This document shows, piece after piece, positions 36,768 to 45,369 of a DNA stretch of 64,000 bases. Position numbers and translations under genes: made by a program. Origin of the DNA: Verrucomicrobiota bacterium. Lineage in GTDB: Bacteria; Verrucomicrobiota; Verrucomicrobiia; Verrucomicrobiales; Verrucomicrobiaceae. The notes under the pieces are model-generated. The model searched no databases and was not told the DNA's origin. It saw only the letters and a list, made by a program, of their open reading frames with translations. The stretch lies in NCBI GenBank assembly GCA_025360015.1, contig JANYCZ010000064.1, forward strand, positions 62,001 to 126,000, in the 5' to 3' direction. Numbering within the stretch: the first letter of the stretch is position 1; each line of letters starts with the position of its first letter.

Positions 36768-38597
36768 TCACTTTGTCTTCAGCGTCAGCGTCACCCGCCG
36801 CACCTCCATCACCGTCTGCCCCGGAATCTCCAGCGCACGCAGCTTCAGCAGCCCCCTCCTGGCAGGCAGGGTGATCGTGCCGAGCCGCAGGCTGTGAAAA
36901 TCGCGCATGAAGCTCTCGCCTTTGCGTGGCGCACGGTCCTGGTCATCCAGCAGGCGCGGAAACCAGCCGGGAGTCACCTTTCCTGTCGTCTTGGCCCCCT
37001 CAAAACCCAGCTCCACCGTCGCTCCCGCATCCGCCTCTGGACAGGCGTAGTCCAGGCTCACCTCATAGTCTCCCGGCGTATGGACCTCGATGTCCCACGT
37101 CATGGCATCCTCCTTCGTCTTCCAGTTCACGAAGTACGAGCAGTTCGGCGCGCCGGAGCTGCGCGTGACTTCGCCATGCGGAATCCCATCCCGCGCTTCC
37201 AGCATAGTGATGGGAAACTCGGTGTAGCCCACCGGGTAGGGCCGGTCATCCGCGAACGGTTCCGCCCCCGGGTTTTTCCCCTTGGCCTTCCCCTGCCCCT
37301 GCCCTTTTCCTTTGCCACCCGCAGGAGCAGACACATACGGCTTCCCAAACACCTCAGCATGCCACGCCGCAGCCTTGGCCGTGAGTTCCGCAGCGATCTG
37401 CGGCTGCTCAGCAGTCACGTCCTTCGTCTGGCCCGGATCCGCCACCATGTCATACAGATGGCCAGTCGCATCAAGCCGGTGCGTCTGCGTCCGCACGCTC
37501 AGGCGCCCGCTGTTGTAATTCATCAGCTCGCGCGGCCCGCGCTTCCATTCGCCGCCCAGCAGCAGCGTGGAAAAATCCCACCCATCCAGCGGCTTCGTGC
37601 TCACCGGCTTCACCCCCGCCAGCGCCGTCAGCGTCGGCAGCAGGTCGATCGCTCCCGCAATCGGCGTGATCATGGTCCCCTCCTTGATCTTCCCCGGCCA
37701 GCGAATGAACAGCACCGATCGCACCCCGCCTTCATCCGTGACCCCCTTCTTGCCTTTCATGCCATCGTTCCAGCGGTAGCTGTTCGGGCCGTTGTCACTG
37801 AAATACACCACAATGGTGTTCTCGCTCAGCTTCAAATCCTCCAGCTTCTTCAGCACCCTCCCCACGTTCACGTCGATGTTGTCCAGCATCGCCAGCACCG
37901 TGCGGCTCACCGCCAGATCCTCCTTCTCCCCCTCCTCGCCCCGCATCGCCACCGGCGAATCCTTGAACTTGTTCCAGTGCTCGTCCGGCACGCTGAAAGG
38001 CGAGTGCGGCGTCGTCAGCGGGATGTAGCAGAAAAACGGCTTCTCCCGGTTCGTCTCGATGAACTCCAATGCCTTTCCCACCAACACATCCACGATGAAT
38101 CCCTTCGCACGAAACATCTTCCCATTGTGCTCCAGCGGCGGGTCAAAATACTCCCCCCAGTGCCCCGAGGTGTAGCCCACATACTCCTGAAACCCCCGCG
38201 CATTCGGGTGATACGGCCACTGGCTCCCATTGTGCCATTTACCAAACGCCCCCGTCGCATACCCAGACGCCAAAAAGCTGTCCGCAATCGTCTTCTCATC
38301 CGTGTTCAGCCGCTCCAGCCCCGTCGAAACCCCCTTCACCCCGCCCCGCGAATGGTAGCGCCCCGTCAAAAACTCCCCCCGCGTCGGCGCGCACAGCGCA
38401 CACACAAAATACCGGTCAAACCGCGCCCCCACCTGCGCCAGCGAATCAATGTTCGGCGTCTTCAAGTTCGTGTTCCCATTCACCGAATAATCCCCCCACC
38501 CCGAATCATCCGCCAGCATCACCACCACATTCGGCGGTGCCGCATGGAGATGGTTACAAACAACGAGCGCCAGAAGGAAACAAAGTCGATGAATCAT
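36768..38597 (-). CDS. Secreted sulfatase with C-terminal carbohydrate-binding-like domain
   Basis: 609 residues: signal peptide of about 19 residues and a sulfatase domain (VVVMLADDSGWGDYSVNG) with the formylglycine motif C69-A-P-T-R73 and GKWHNGSQWPYHP. A Gly/Lys-rich linker around residues 425-440 leads to a C-terminal domain of about 130 residues (from TRSSGAPNCSYFVNW) that looks beta-rich, like a carbohydrate-binding module. This is the longest of the four sulfatases here and the only one with an added domain, suggesting targeting to an insoluble or surface glycan. Confidence 0.9.
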   Translation of the reverse strand: MIHRLCFLLALVVCNHLHAAPPNVVVMLADDSGWGDYSVNGNTNLKTPNIDSLAQVGARFDRYFVCALCAPTRGEFLTGRYHSRGGVKGVSTGLERLNTDEKTIADSFLASGYATGAFGKWHNGSQWPYHPNARGFQEYVGYTSGHWGEYFDPPLEHNGKMFRAKGFIVDVLVGKALEFIETNREKPFFCYIPLTTPHSPFSVPDEHWNKFKDSPVAMRGEEGEKEDLAVSRTVLAMLDNIDVNVGRVLKKLEDLKLSENTIVVYFSDNGPNSYRWNDGMKGKKGVTDEGGVRSVLFIRWPGKIKEGTMITPIAGAIDLLPTLTALAGVKPVSTKPLDGWDFSTLLLGGEWKRGPRELMNYNSGRLSVRTQTHRLDATGHLYDMVADPGQTKDVTAEQPQIAAELTAKAAAWHAEVFGKPYVSAPAGGKGKGQGQGKAKGKNPGAEPFADDRPYPVGYTEFPITMLEARDGIPHGEVTRSSGAPNCSYFVNWKTKEDAMTWDIEVHTPGDYEVSLDYACPEADAGATVELGFEGAKTTGKVTPGWFPRLLDDQDRAPRKGESFMRDFHSLRLGTITLPARRGLLKLRALEIPGQTVMEVRRVTLTLKTK

Positions 38598-38657
38598 GGT
38601 CCGCCCCGTAACGCAGCGTACGTAGCAATGCTATCAGCGGATTGAGAATTGAAAAGC

Positions 38658-39635
38658 CTAATTCAAAAACACAGGAAATTCCCCCAATGGCGGTTCTGAC
38701 GGCACCTCTAACAATTCCTTGAGCAAGTCATCACGCATGGCCGTTTCGATTCGTTTGGAGTGCCAGTGAAAAGCGAATTTCGTTCTGAGGTATAGCGGCG
38801 CGCCCACGGCGAAGTCTTCAGAACGTACTATCATCAGATACTTTTGAGAACTGAGTTGCTGAGTAGCAATGTCGCCCTGAATGAGCATAGTCTCCCAGCC
38901 CACGCCGCCTAGACGGCCATTGGCCTTCGCTGCATATTGCTCGTTTGAGACGATAAGCACGCGGTCTGCAAGTTGGAGTTCGTTGGTCATCCATTGTGGC
39001 AAGTCCATCCCCTTCTTGAGGTGCCAGCGGTCAAGTCGGGCTTCGAGGCCATTGCTACGGAGAAAAGTTCCCAGAGACTCGATCCAAGCTGTGTGAGCAT
39101 CATCGGTGGCTGTATAGCTGATGAAAACACGAAGAGGCCGCTGTGGGGTAACGGCGGGAAGAGGTTGTTTTGCAAATTTGTCGTAAACTAGCCGGTGAAG
39201 GACACAGATGGTTAGAATCGCGTTGGGAGATGCCGTCTCTAGGAAGCCACTCCTTAACGATTCAACGACGGTCTCACTGCTAAGACCGCCAGCACCTGCA
39301 CCAAGCAGCGGGGCAGAGATGGCCCGAACGCTTGATTCACGTACGGTGAAACTCCCGAGAGCACGCCCAATACGATAAATCACTTCTGAGCGGGAAGTGT
39401 TGTGAAGAACGGAAGCAGCATAAGCGACAAACTGAGCGATGTTCTGCCCCCCAGAAAACGGAACGACGTCAATTTCACCTAGCTCCAATTGGTTAGGAGG
39501 CTGTGGAAGCTTGTAGCTGGCCAAGCTCTGCGCAACGAAAGGCGTAATGCTTCCGCCAGTAGAGCAAGGCAATACAATTAGATCGGTGGGTCCATCAAAC
39601 AGGTTTCCGATTCGGATTTTTACTTGCGCAAGCAT
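38658..39635 (-). CDS. Macro domain-TIR/SEFIR fusion protein, candidate antiphage effector
   Basis: 325 residues from the ATG at 39635; a GTG at 39671 is an alternative start. Residues 5-150 form a macro domain (VKIRIGNLFDGPTDLIVLP and the ADP-ribose loop APLLGAGAGGL at 109-118). Residues 168-265 form a TIR/SEFIR domain (RVFISYTATDDAH, LDRWHLKKGMDLP and GGVGWETMLIQGD) with candidate catalytic Glu248. TIR enzymes cleave NAD to ADP-ribose products and macro domains bind such products, so both enzyme and sensor could be in one chain. Base composition is clearly less GC-rich than the neighbours, suggesting horizontal acquisition. No partner gene is adjacent. Confidence 0.82.
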   Translation of the reverse strand: MLAQVKIRIGNLFDGPTDLIVLPCSTGGSITPFVAQSLASYKLPQPPNQLELGEIDVVPFSGGQNIAQFVAYAASVLHNTSRSEVIYRIGRALGSFTVRESSVRAISAPLLGAGAGGLSSETVVESLRSGFLETASPNAILTICVLHRLVYDKFAKQPLPAVTPQRPLRVFISYTATDDAHTAWIESLGTFLRSNGLEARLDRWHLKKGMDLPQWMTNELQLADRVLIVSNEQYAAKANGRLGGVGWETMLIQGDIATQQLSSQKYLMIVRSEDFAVGAPLYLRTKFAFHWHSKRIETAMRDDLLKELLEVPSEPPLGEFPVFLN

Positions 39636-39862
39636 AGTGGAAAAGTTCGTGATGATATAACAAAAACACACAGCGGCAAGCCCTAGTCACCAAGTCTTGG
39701 CGACGATTGCCTTGCGTCTCTCCTTTCAGCGGAGCGGCAGGTAGGAGAACGAGGCTATTCCGGCACAGCGAACCCCTCTCGACTCCTTGCCCTCATCCCA
39801 ACACGCTCCCCCTCCGTTCGCCATACCTCATCCATCGCCGCCATTTCCTCCCTCACTCCCCC

Positions 39863-39890
39863 TTGACCATCCCCTAAAATCCATTAACAT
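39863..39890 (+). promoter_or_regulatory. Candidate promoter of rpmE
   Basis: TTGACC at 39863-39868 and TAACAT at 39885-39890, with a 16-bp spacer. The start codon of rpmE follows 65 bp later, leaving a leader of about 55 nt. This leader may carry an autoregulatory site as in other bacteria, but none was recognised. Confidence 0.45.
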
Positions 39891-39955
39891 CTCTCCCCCA
39901 CGCCCCTGCGAAAGCTGCATTCCGCGCCTCGCCTGACCACGTGGACCCCACCACC

Positions 39956-40231
39956 ATGAAAGAAAACATCCATCCTAAAACCACCGAGACGACCATTACC
40001 TGCACCTGCGGTGCTGTGTATAACACGATCTCGACCGTGCCAAACCTCCGTATCGGCATCTGCTCCGCCTGCCACCCGTATTTCACCGGTGAACAGCGCT
40101 TCATCGACACCGCCGGTCGTGTGGACAAGTTCGCCCAGCGCTACGGTTCCACCCGCGCGCGCCGCAGCCCTCCGAAACTCGAAGCCGCTGCTGCTGCAGC
40201 TCCTGCCGCCGAAGTTCCTGCCGAAGCGTAG
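39956..40231 (+). CDS. rpmE: 50S ribosomal protein L31
   Basis: 91 residues starting at the ATG at 39956 (MKENIHPKTTETTITCTCG). All four zinc-binding Cys are present in CTCG and CSAC, so this is the zinc-containing (type A) form. Family motifs HPYFTGEQRFIDTAGRVDKF are intact. The C-terminus is extended by about 20 residues, mainly Ala. The start is preceded by CACCACC. A strong terminator follows the gene. Confidence 0.95.
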   Translation: MKENIHPKTTETTITCTCGAVYNTISTVPNLRIGICSACHPYFTGEQRFIDTAGRVDKFAQRYGSTRARRSPPKLEAAAAAAPAAEVPAEA

Positions 40232-40254
40232 CTCTCAGCCCCTTCCCTTTAGTC

Positions 40255-40294
40255 AAACGGTGTCCATGCCTCGTGCTGGACACCGTTTTCTTTT
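40255..40294 (+). terminator. Intrinsic terminator after rpmE
   Basis: A perfect 12-bp stem, AAACGGTGTCCA (40255-40266) with TGGACACCGTTT (40277-40288), a 10-nt loop and then TTCTTTT. This is the clearest rho-independent terminator in the window. Confidence 0.9.
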
Positions 40295-40345
40295 GGCTCA
40301 GTGAAGGCCGAGCGTGCGCAGACGCTTTCATGGCCTCGTTCCGGT

Positions 40346-40375
40346 TCGTCATTCGTCATTCTGATTTCGTCATTC
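40346..40375. repeat. Imperfect tandem TCGTCATTC repeat before prfA
   Basis: Three copies of TTCGTCATTC-like units, spaced with TGA, end 12 bp before the prfA start. The role is unknown; it could be a simple sequence repeat in the leader. Confidence 0.45.
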
Positions 40376-40387
40376 TCTCTTCTCCTC

Positions 40388-41467
40388 ATGGACTACTCAG
40401 GCGTCATCGCCGGTAAACGCACCCGCTTCGCCGATCTCGAAGACATCATCGGCCGCCCCAATTTCTACGACGATGCCAAGAAGGCGGGCGACATGCTGCG
40501 CGAACACCGCAGCCTGCAAAACCTCCTCACAAGCTGGGACTCCTTTGAAAAATCCCAGGTCGAACTCGCTGAAAGCCGCGTCATGGCCAAGTCGCAGGAG
40601 GACAAAGAATTCGCCGAAATGGCCGCCGCCGAAATCCCCATGCTGGAGCAGCGCATCATCGACCTCGAAAAGGCCATCCAGGAATCCATCCTGCCGCCCG
40701 ATCCGCTGGAAGGACGCGACATCATTCTCGAAATCCGTGCCGGCACCGGGGGCGATGAAGCCTCCCTGTTTGCCGCCGATCTCCTGCGCATGTACAACCG
40801 CTTTGCGGAAGGCCGTGGCTGGAAGCTCGAATCCCTCGACACCAGCGCCTCCGACGTCGGCGGTTTCAAGGAAGTCATTGTCAAAATCAGCGGTGAAGAC
40901 GTGTACCGCGTCATGAAATACGAAAGCGGCGTCCACCGCGTGCAGCGCGTGCCCGCCACCGAGGCTCAGGGCCGCATCCACACCTCCGCCGCCACCGTCG
41001 CCGTGATGCCCGAGGCCGAGGAAGTCGATTTCGAACTCAAGTCCGACGAAGTCCGCATCGAAGTCTGCCGCTCCTCCGGCGCAGGCGGTCAGGGCGTGAA
41101 CACCACCGACTCCGCCGTTCAGGTCCTGCACATCCCCACCGGCACCATCGTCCGCTGCCAGGACGGCCGCAGCCAGATCAAGAACAAGGAAAAAGCCCTC
41201 AGCATCCTGCGCTCACGCCTGCTGGAAAGGAAGCAGCAGGAAGAAGCCGCCAAATACTCCGCCAACCGCCGCAACCTCATCGGCAGTGGCGGCCGCGAAG
41301 AAAAGATCCGCACCTACAACTACCCGCAGAACCGCGTCACCGATCACCGCATCGAGCTCACGCTCTACAATCTCGATCAGTTCATGGAAGGCCGCATCGA
41401 GCCCATCCTGAACGCCCTGCTGGCCAGCGATCTCAAGGAGCGTCTCGCCGAAGCAGGCCTGGGCTGA
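40388..41467 (+). CDS. prfA: Peptide chain release factor 1
   Basis: 359 residues from the ATG at 40388 (MDYSGVIAGKRTRFADLED). Codon recognition motif PAT in RVPATEAQGRIHTSAATVAV marks RF1 (UAA/UAG). The catalytic GGQ motif is in SSGAGGQGVNTTDSAVQ. Length and the C-terminal region (YNYPQNRVTDHRIELTLYN) are normal. The methyltransferase gene prmC, which often follows prfA, is not here; the next gene is convergent 6 bp away. Confidence 0.95.
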   Translation: MDYSGVIAGKRTRFADLEDIIGRPNFYDDAKKAGDMLREHRSLQNLLTSWDSFEKSQVELAESRVMAKSQEDKEFAEMAAAEIPMLEQRIIDLEKAIQESILPPDPLEGRDIILEIRAGTGGDEASLFAADLLRMYNRFAEGRGWKLESLDTSASDVGGFKEVIVKISGEDVYRVMKYESGVHRVQRVPATEAQGRIHTSAATVAVMPEAEEVDFELKSDEVRIEVCRSSGAGGQGVNTTDSAVQVLHIPTGTIVRCQDGRSQIKNKEKALSILRSRLLERKQQEEAAKYSANRRNLIGSGGREEKIRTYNYPQNRVTDHRIELTLYNLDQFMEGRIEPILNALLASDLKERLAEAGLG

Positions 41468-41473
41468 AGCGTC

Positions 41474-41938
41474 TCACTTGCCGTAGTAAACCGCCGAGTA
41501 GGGCGGCGTCCGCGAGTAATGAAACACCCCTGTTCCCCAGGCCGGGCGGAAGACAAAGCCGTCCACCGCATACTTGTGCGAAAACCATGCGGACTTGGGA
41601 TGGAACGGCGCGACCGGCAGGTCGATGTACTTCCCGTGCTCCGTCTCCCCGCTCACCCGCTGCACCACCACGAGATTTCCCCGGTGCGTATAGACCTTCA
41701 AGGGATGCAGCCGCTCAATACCGCGATCCCAATAAGCCGGCGGAATCTCCCTCTGAAACTTCTGCCGATGCTTCAACACGGTCTCATCAAACGCCGCCAT
41801 CGTCCGCCATGCATCCCGCTGCAGCCCCTTGTGAAAGGTCGAGCCCGGGTCTGCATGCTGCTCCTTCATGCAACTGCTTAGAAACACAACGAGCACTCCC
41901 AGAATCAGCGCAGCAGAGGGCAGAGAAATCTTGTTCAT
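41474..41938 (-). CDS. Hypothetical lipoprotein
   Basis: 154 residues from the ATG at 41938 (MNKISLPSAALILGVLVVFLSSC), a lipoprotein signal with lipobox LSSC. The mature part contains RDAWRTMAAFDETVLKHRQ, TEHGKYIDLPVAPFHP and YSAVYYGK at the C-terminus. No named domain is recognised. An upstream in-frame start at 42016 would overlap the leader of the serine hydrolase and is less likely. Divergent from the serine hydrolase at 42059. Confidence 0.65.
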   Translation of the reverse strand: MNKISLPSAALILGVLVVFLSSCMKEQHADPGSTFHKGLQRDAWRTMAAFDETVLKHRQKFQREIPPAYWDRGIERLHPLKVYTHRGNLVVVQRVSGETEHGKYIDLPVAPFHPKSAWFSHKYAVDGFVFRPAWGTGVFHYSRTPPYSAVYYGK

Positions 41939-42058
41939 TCCTCCACATTCAGCATGCCCCCTCGAACATTCAACCTGCTTCTGGAATGCGGCAGCGAGAT
42001 CATCCTTCCGCCACAAGCTTTTCGCAATTCCACGTTCTCCTCCCCCGTTCCATCACCC

Positions 42059-43588
42059 ATGCCACGCTTCGCCCCATTTCTCCTCCTCCTCCTGTTCGCC
42101 ATCGGTCTGAGCGCCAAGGAATACGTCCCCACCGATCCTCGCGAAAAGGATCTGCTGGAGTTCATCACCTATGAAATCGAGATCGAGGGCGAAGTCTGGA
42201 AAGACAGCAGCCGCTTTCCCGATCTCGTCTGGCAGTCACCGGACCGCGCGCTCGCCATCATCGGCCAGTGCCCGCTCGTCATCCGCTGGTTCAACAAAGA
42301 CCTTGATGAAGTCAGCAAGCCCGATGGCAAAGCCCCCTACGTGGCCTACCTCGAAGGCCGCAGCGAGCACGGCCAGCACATCCGCCGCATGGTCACCGCC
42401 AGCCCCGGCGGCAAGGCGCTCACCACCTTTCCCCATCCGGCCCGCGAAGAATCCTTCGACGAAAAGCAGTGGCTGCTCGACGAGCAGCAGATCGCCCTCA
42501 AACGCAAGCTGCTCGGGGTCGAGCAGAAGTTCGCCCACTTCAAAGCCCCGCAGAAAACCAGCGAGACCGCCCCCACCCTGCACCCCGGCACCGCCGCCGA
42601 GGCAGGCTTCAAGCCCGAATCCCTCGCCGCCATGCGCACCGCCTGCCGTGAGTGGTTTGCAAGCTCCAAGGAACCCTTCGTCGCCCTCGTCGCCTCCCAC
42701 GGCGTCATCCTGTTTCACGAAGCCTTTGACGATCCCACCACCGGCACGACTACCCTCGACACGCCCAAGCACATGGCCTCCATCACCAAAACCATGAGCG
42801 CCAGTGTGTTTGCCCAATTCATGGATCAGGGCCTCGTCAGCCTCGACGATCCCGTCGGCAAACTCCTGCCCGACTTCCCCGTGGAAGGCCCCAAGGCCTT
42901 CACCTGGCGCGCCACCTTCATGCACACCGCCGGTCTACACATGAAGTCCGGCTCAGGCCGCGAAGTCCACAATGCTTGGAGCGACAACTGGGCCGCCAAC
43001 CTTCTGCCCTGCCTCATCGTCGGCCAGGAGCACAAGTACAACAACATGGACACCGAACTCACCGGCAAAGCCATGGAACTCATCACCGGCAAAAGCGTCC
43101 TTCGCCTCATCAAAGACAACCTCTTCATCCCGCTGGGCATGTCACACTCCCGCATTTCCGATGTCTGCCATGGCAGCGAATGCAACGCCCTCGACGTCGC
43201 GATCTTCGGCCAGATGCTGCTCAACCAAGGAGCCTATGGCGACACCCGTTTCATGTCCCGCGACATCTTCCAAAAAATGCTCCCCGTGAAGCTGCTCACC
43301 TTCTGGCCCGCCGCGAAATTCGACATCCCCTGGGGCATGGGCCTCACCTACTTCAACGAGCGGGACCCACGCGCAGGCAAGGACGGCATCCCTGCCAGCA
43401 AAACCCTCCTCAGCAAAAAAACCTTCTGCCACGGCGCAGCCTCCGGCGCCGTGCTGCGCGTCGATCCCGAAAACGAAATCGTCGTCACCCTCGTACGGGA
43501 AAAAAACAGCGAAGGCGACGCCTACAAAACCAACCTCGCCAAGTTCCTCCTCGCCGTCGATGAAGGCATCATCAATCGCAAGCCCTGA
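42059..43588 (+). CDS. Exported serine hydrolase (class C beta-lactamase/penicillin-binding fold)
   Basis: 509 residues from the ATG at 42059, giving a signal peptide (MPRFAPFLLLLLFAIGLSA). A unique N-terminal segment of about 160 residues precedes the beta-lactamase-fold domain. Catalytic S-x-x-K is in HMASITKTMSASVF and the second motif in KYNNMDTELTG. Such enzymes act as esterases, peptidases or beta-lactamase-like proteins in the periplasm. It is about 100 residues longer than a simple class C enzyme. Substrate unknown. Confidence 0.85.
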   Translation: MPRFAPFLLLLLFAIGLSAKEYVPTDPREKDLLEFITYEIEIEGEVWKDSSRFPDLVWQSPDRALAIIGQCPLVIRWFNKDLDEVSKPDGKAPYVAYLEGRSEHGQHIRRMVTASPGGKALTTFPHPAREESFDEKQWLLDEQQIALKRKLLGVEQKFAHFKAPQKTSETAPTLHPGTAAEAGFKPESLAAMRTACREWFASSKEPFVALVASHGVILFHEAFDDPTTGTTTLDTPKHMASITKTMSASVFAQFMDQGLVSLDDPVGKLLPDFPVEGPKAFTWRATFMHTAGLHMKSGSGREVHNAWSDNWAANLLPCLIVGQEHKYNNMDTELTGKAMELITGKSVLRLIKDNLFIPLGMSHSRISDVCHGSECNALDVAIFGQMLLNQGAYGDTRFMSRDIFQKMLPVKLLTFWPAAKFDIPWGMGLTYFNERDPRAGKDGIPASKTLLSKKTFCHGAASGAVLRVDPENEIVVTLVREKNSEGDAYKTNLAKFLLAVDEGIINRKP

Positions 43589-43708
43589 GCGCAGCCATGC
43601 CTGCAGCCTGTTGAAAAGCATCCCGCAGATGCATTTACCCGCTTTCCATTTCATCGCCTTGGCGGATCGTTGCGGCTAAGTTTCCACCTCCGCATCCCCT
43701 CCTCCATT

Positions 43709-45013
43709 GTGACCATTTCAGTATTCGGACTCGGCTATGTCGGCGCCGTCACCTCCGGCTGCCTCTCCCAGATCGGCCACCAAATCATCGGTGTCGATGT
43801 GCATGAGCCCAAGGTCCGCGCCTTCAATGAAGGCCACTCACCCATCGTCGAGCCCGGCCTGGAGGAAATGCTCCAATCCGCAAGCCGCGACGGCCGCCTG
43901 CGCGCCACCACAGACACTGCCGAAGCCGTGGCCGCCTCCACCATCAGCATCATCTGCGTCGGCACCCCCTCTCTGCCCTCCGGCAGCCTGGACCTGAAAT
44001 ACGTCACCCTCGTCACCCAGCAGATCGCCGCCGCCGTACAGCAGCAGCAGGGCAAGAAGCATATCCTGGTATTTCGCAGCACCATGCTCCCCGGCAGCAC
44101 GCGCACTCTCGTCTCCGCGCAACTCCAGAACCTCATCCACTCCGGCCATCTCCAGGTCTATTACTGCCCCGAGTTCCTGCGCGAAGGCACCGCCGTAGCA
44201 GACTTTCGCGACCCCTCCCTGGTCGTCGTCGGCACGGAGGACGGCCTCTCACCCGCCAGCGCAGAGATCACCTCCCTCTTTGGCGGCACGCCCTCCGTCC
44301 TGCGCTGGGAAGGCGCGGAGATGATCAAATACGCCAGCAATTATTTCCACGCGCTCAAGGTCGGCTTCGCCAATGAGATCGGCCGCGTCTGCAAACATCT
44401 CGAAGAAGATGCCCTCCGCGTCATGGACGTGGTCTGCCAGGACACCCGGCTGAACATCTCCCGCTACTACATGCGCCCCGGTGCCCCCTTTGGCGGCTCC
44501 TGCCTGCCCAAGGACGTCTCCGCCCTGCGCGCCTTTGCCCGCCAGCAGGGCCTAAACCTCCCGCTGCTGGAAAACACCCAGACCAGCAACGACGCCCACC
44601 AGCACCAGTTCGTGCAGCTCATCGAGCAAAACGGCAAACGCCGCATCGGCCTCATCGGCCTCGCCTTCAAAGCCGATACCGATGACCTCCGCGGCAGCCC
44701 TCTGGTGGCCGCCGCTGAGACCCTCATCGGCCGTGGCTTCACCGTCAGCATTTACGATCCCCAGATCAATCTCTCCCGCCTCATCGGTGCCAACGAGCAG
44801 CAGATCCAGGCCCGCATGCCGCACCTCGCCCAGCTCCTCAAACTCGCCCCCGAAGAGCTCATCGAAAACTGCGACGTCCTCGTCATCTCCCAAAAGTGCG
44901 TCCCCCCCGCCACCCTCCGCGCCCACATCCGCCCCGAGCATCTCATCATCGACGTCATGGGCTGGGAGCCCCTCAAGACCCTCCCCTCCCGCTACGAAGG
45001 CCTCTGCTGGTGA
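43709..45013 (+). CDS. UDP-glucose/GDP-mannose dehydrogenase family protein
   Basis: 434 residues from the GTG at 43709 (giving VTISVFGLGYVGAVTSGCL); a TTG at 43670 would add 13 residues before the NAD-binding fold. Rossmann motif GLGYVG, middle motif CVGTPSLPSGSLD and catalytic Cys in PFGGSCLPKDVSAL are intact. The layout is closest to GDP-mannose 6-dehydrogenase (AlgD), but UDP-sugar specificity cannot be excluded. It makes an activated uronic acid for exopolysaccharide or surface glycan synthesis. No other polysaccharide genes are adjacent. Confidence 0.9.
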   Translation: MTISVFGLGYVGAVTSGCLSQIGHQIIGVDVHEPKVRAFNEGHSPIVEPGLEEMLQSASRDGRLRATTDTAEAVAASTISIICVGTPSLPSGSLDLKYVTLVTQQIAAAVQQQQGKKHILVFRSTMLPGSTRTLVSAQLQNLIHSGHLQVYYCPEFLREGTAVADFRDPSLVVVGTEDGLSPASAEITSLFGGTPSVLRWEGAEMIKYASNYFHALKVGFANEIGRVCKHLEEDALRVMDVVCQDTRLNISRYYMRPGAPFGGSCLPKDVSALRAFARQQGLNLPLLENTQTSNDAHQHQFVQLIEQNGKRRIGLIGLAFKADTDDLRGSPLVAAAETLIGRGFTVSIYDPQINLSRLIGANEQQIQARMPHLAQLLKLAPEELIENCDVLVISQKCVPPATLRAHIRPEHLIIDVMGWEPLKTLPSRYEGLCW

Positions 45014-45369
45014 GCCGAGCCTGACAATCACGCACGCAGCCAGCATGCCTGCCGTAGGATAGGTGTGGCGACAGCCCGCCCGTCCACCAGCGCGTGGCAA
45101 CGCCCAACCACTCCCTCCCACCCATAGCCAGGTGATTTGTGGAAGCTACTCCACTGGCAAATGCTGCCTCAGGTAAGACGTCATCAGCTCATACAAATGC
45201 CGCTGCGTCCCCTTCCCCGTATTGATCGCATGATCCCGGTTCGCGCCCCCCCCGCATCTGCCCACACCGCTGCCGCGTCTCAAACACGCTCTGCTCCTTC
45301 CCCGTCGCCACGCCCACGACTCCACCGCACGCCTCCGGCCAATTGGCAATTCCCAGTTTACAATCCCCT
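45014..45369. other. Intergenic region between the nucleotide-sugar dehydrogenase and putA
   Basis: No complete gene is present. It contains the peptidase S9 C-terminal remnant at 45146-45247 and a short AT-rich stretch near 45340-45365. The G- and C-rich parts around 45250 (a run of C) look degenerate. Confidence 0.55.
45146..45247 (-). pseudogene. Remnant of a prolyl oligopeptidase/S9-type peptidase C-terminus
   Basis: The minus-strand frame ending at 45146 reads NRDHAINTGKGTQRHLYELM then TSYLRQHLPVE, which resembles the extreme C-terminus of S9 (DPP IV/prolyl oligopeptidase) enzymes, including the region of the catalytic His (DHA). Upstream the frame breaks down into G/C-rich, unrelated sequence. 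The rest of the gene is missing, so it looks like a decayed relic. Confidence 0.5.

Noticed and set aside
36894-38645. A 583-codon plus-strand frame opposite a sulfatase
   Set aside because: Arg/Pro/His-rich antisense frame of the sulfatase with CAPTR motif on the other strand.
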